Below, one piece after another: positions 6,660 to 7,873 of a stretch of 7,873 nucleotides of DNA. Source of the DNA: an uncultured Prosthecobacter sp. (GTDB lineage Bacteria > Verrucomicrobiota > Verrucomicrobiia > Verrucomicrobiales > Verrucomicrobiaceae). The stretch spans positions 1 through 7,873 of the forward strand of contig CANNUR010000132.1 of assembly GCA_947523045.1 (NCBI GenBank). Reading direction: 5' to 3'. A program made the position numbers and the translations under genes. The notes beneath the pieces were generated by a model. It had not been told where the DNA came from, did not search any database, and saw only the letters and a list, made by a program, of their open reading frames with translations. How positions within the stretch are numbered: position 1 is the stretch's first letter; each line of letters opens with the position of its first letter.

Positions 6660-7871
6660 ATGGCGAAATCCACCATCTACGCAGCGCTGGAAATCGGCAC
6701 GAGCAAGATCTGCGTCGTTGTCGGCGAGGCCAAGCGCGACGGCTCCATCAAGATTCTCGGCATCGGCCAGGCCGCCTCACGAGGCGTGCGCAAGGGCGAA
6801 ATCGTCGATTTCGACAAGGTACAAACCTGTCTGAACGACGCCCTGGTGAGCGCCGAGGACTGCAGCGACGTGATGATCCGCACGGTCTTTCTCGGCGTCA
6901 GTGGCGCGCACATCGAGAGCCAGAACAACCGCGGCTGTCACCGCCTGCCCGAGGGCCAGAGCGAAATCATCGATCACGATGTCGAGGAGGCGAAGGACAT
7001 CGCCCGCAACGTGCCAATCCCGGAGGACAACGTCTTTCTGCACAGCGTGCTGCGCCAGTACATCGTCGACGGCGTCGAGGCGGTGCGCCAACCGATCGGC
7101 CGCCAGGCACGCCAGCTTGAGGCCGACTACCACATCATCCACGGCCTGATGCCGCGCATCCAGAACTCGATCAAGTGCGTCAAGGAAATCCCGCTGGAGG
7201 TCGAGGACGTGGTTTTCAACCCGGTCGCCGCCGCGCAGGTCGTGCTCAGCCGCGAGGCCAAGCGCGAGGGCGCCCTGATGATCGACATCGGCGGCGGCAC
7301 GGCCGACTTCGTGCTGTACGACGACGGCATGATCAGCGTCTCCGGCTGCGTGCCACTGGCCGGCGACCACATCAGCCAGGACATCGCCATGGCCGTGCAG
7401 ATTCCGCACAACCGTGCCGAGAGCCTGAAGATCCAGGCCGGCAGCTGCCTGCTCGACGACGTCGAGGCGGGTGAAATGCTGCGCATTGAGGACGACAACG
7501 GCTTCGCCATTGGCGAGGTCGAGCGCGCCTTCCTTAACGAGGTGATCCAGCTGCGCGTCCAGGAAATCCTCGCCCAGGTGCGCGCGCGCTGCGAGGGCCA
7601 CCTCGACCGCCTCGCCGCCGGCGTCTTCCTGACCGGTGGCACCAGCCTCCTGAAAGGCATTGACGTCGTTGCCCGCGACGTGTTTGGAATGAAGGTCACG
7701 CGGGCGGGCTCCACCCCCTTCAGTGGCGTTTCCGACATGTTTGACAAGCCCCAGTACTCGGCGCCCATCGGCCTCATCCGCTACGCCCAAATTCTCGATC
7801 AGGAGAAGCCTGCCAGGTCCTTCTTCCCGCTTTTCAAACGCAAGGTCGCGGGCTTTCTCGCCCCGTCCTGA
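6660..7871 (+). CDS. ftsA: FtsA, actin-like cell division protein
   Basis: FtsA is the actin-fold ATP-binding protein that tethers FtsZ filaments to the inner membrane and recruits later divisome proteins. The 403-residue product is close to the family's usual 400-420. It shows phosphate-1 EIGTSKI (11-17), an FtsA-specific 1C domain at roughly 86-165, phosphate-2 MIDIGGGTADFVLY (207-220) and the adenosine motif VFLTGGTSLLKGI (322-334). It ends in an amphipathic membrane-targeting helix at about 387-400 (FFPLFKRKVAGFL). Phosphate-1 has Glu11 where most FtsA proteins have Asp; I believe this is common in Verrucomicrobiota. The ATG at 6660 lies four bases after the ftsQ stop with no Shine-Dalgarno motif, so translational coupling to ftsQ is likely. 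The stop is TGA at 7869-7871, two bases from the window end; ftsZ is expected next but cannot be seen. The protein appears complete. Confidence 0.96.
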   Translation: MAKSTIYAALEIGTSKICVVVGEAKRDGSIKILGIGQAASRGVRKGEIVDFDKVQTCLNDALVSAEDCSDVMIRTVFLGVSGAHIESQNNRGCHRLPEGQSEIIDHDVEEAKDIARNVPIPEDNVFLHSVLRQYIVDGVEAVRQPIGRQARQLEADYHIIHGLMPRIQNSIKCVKEIPLEVEDVVFNPVAAAQVVLSREAKREGALMIDIGGGTADFVLYDDGMISVSGCVPLAGDHISQDIAMAVQIPHNRAESLKIQAGSCLLDDVEAGEMLRIEDDNGFAIGEVERAFLNEVIQLRVQEILAQVRARCEGHLDRLAAGVFLTGGTSLLKGIDVVARDVFGMKVTRAGSTPFSGVSDMFDKPQYSAPIGLIRYAQILDQEKPARSFFPLFKRKVAGFLAPS

Positions 7872-7873
7872 AC

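Noticed and set aside
6777..7790. A 337-codon minus-strand open frame inside ftsA
   Set aside because: It is antisense to clearly conserved FtsA motifs and has the His/Asp/Val-rich composition typical of a reversed GC-rich gene.

Overview
The window is GC-rich, densely coding bacterial chromosome. It carries five genes: four envelope or cell-division genes that appear complete (tamB, an M23 peptidase, ftsQ, ftsA) plus secG, all preceded by a fragment of a sixth. Protein character points to Verrucomicrobiota, probably the Opitutae. The clues are an FtsA with the Glu-containing phosphate-1 motif EIGTSK and an NNRG segment, a very divergent FtsQ, a SecG with a long Ala/Lys/Pro tail, and a compact secreted M23 peptidase of a kind I associate with that phylum. 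This placement rests on remembered family resemblance, not on a search.

Layout. Bases 1-207 (+) hold the end of an open frame matching the N-terminal part of a Xaa-Pro aminopeptidase (aminopeptidase P). It stops just where the catalytic domain should begin. After 58 bases comes tamB (266-4063, +), a 1265-residue inner-membrane-anchored protein that carries phospholipid to, or helps assemble, the outer membrane. No tamA lies upstream of it in this window. A 60-base convergent gap separates tamB from a minus-strand pair: secG (4999-5496) followed by a secreted M23 metallopeptidase (4124-4954). Next is a 163-base divergent intergenic region with an AT-rich core. The plus-strand pair ftsQ (5660-6655) and ftsA (6660-7871) completes the window. 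ftsZ would be expected just beyond the right edge, but it is not visible.

How the genes fit together. All recognisable products serve the cell envelope: outer-membrane lipid transport or assembly (TamB), protein export (SecG), peptidoglycan cleavage (M23) and the divisome (FtsQ, FtsA). secG and the peptidase look like one transcription unit, and ftsQ-ftsA another. The two face away from each other, so their promoters should lie between 5497 and 5659.

I see no mobile element, CRISPR array, tRNA, rRNA or defence system, and no convincing undescribed multi-gene system. The points most worth a second look are the truncated aminopeptidase next to an apparently orphan tamB, the repeat architecture of TamB, the low-complexity SecG tail with three tandem 8-residue units, the placement of ftsQ at the head of its unit opposite secG and the peptidase, and the near absence of Shine-Dalgarno motifs.
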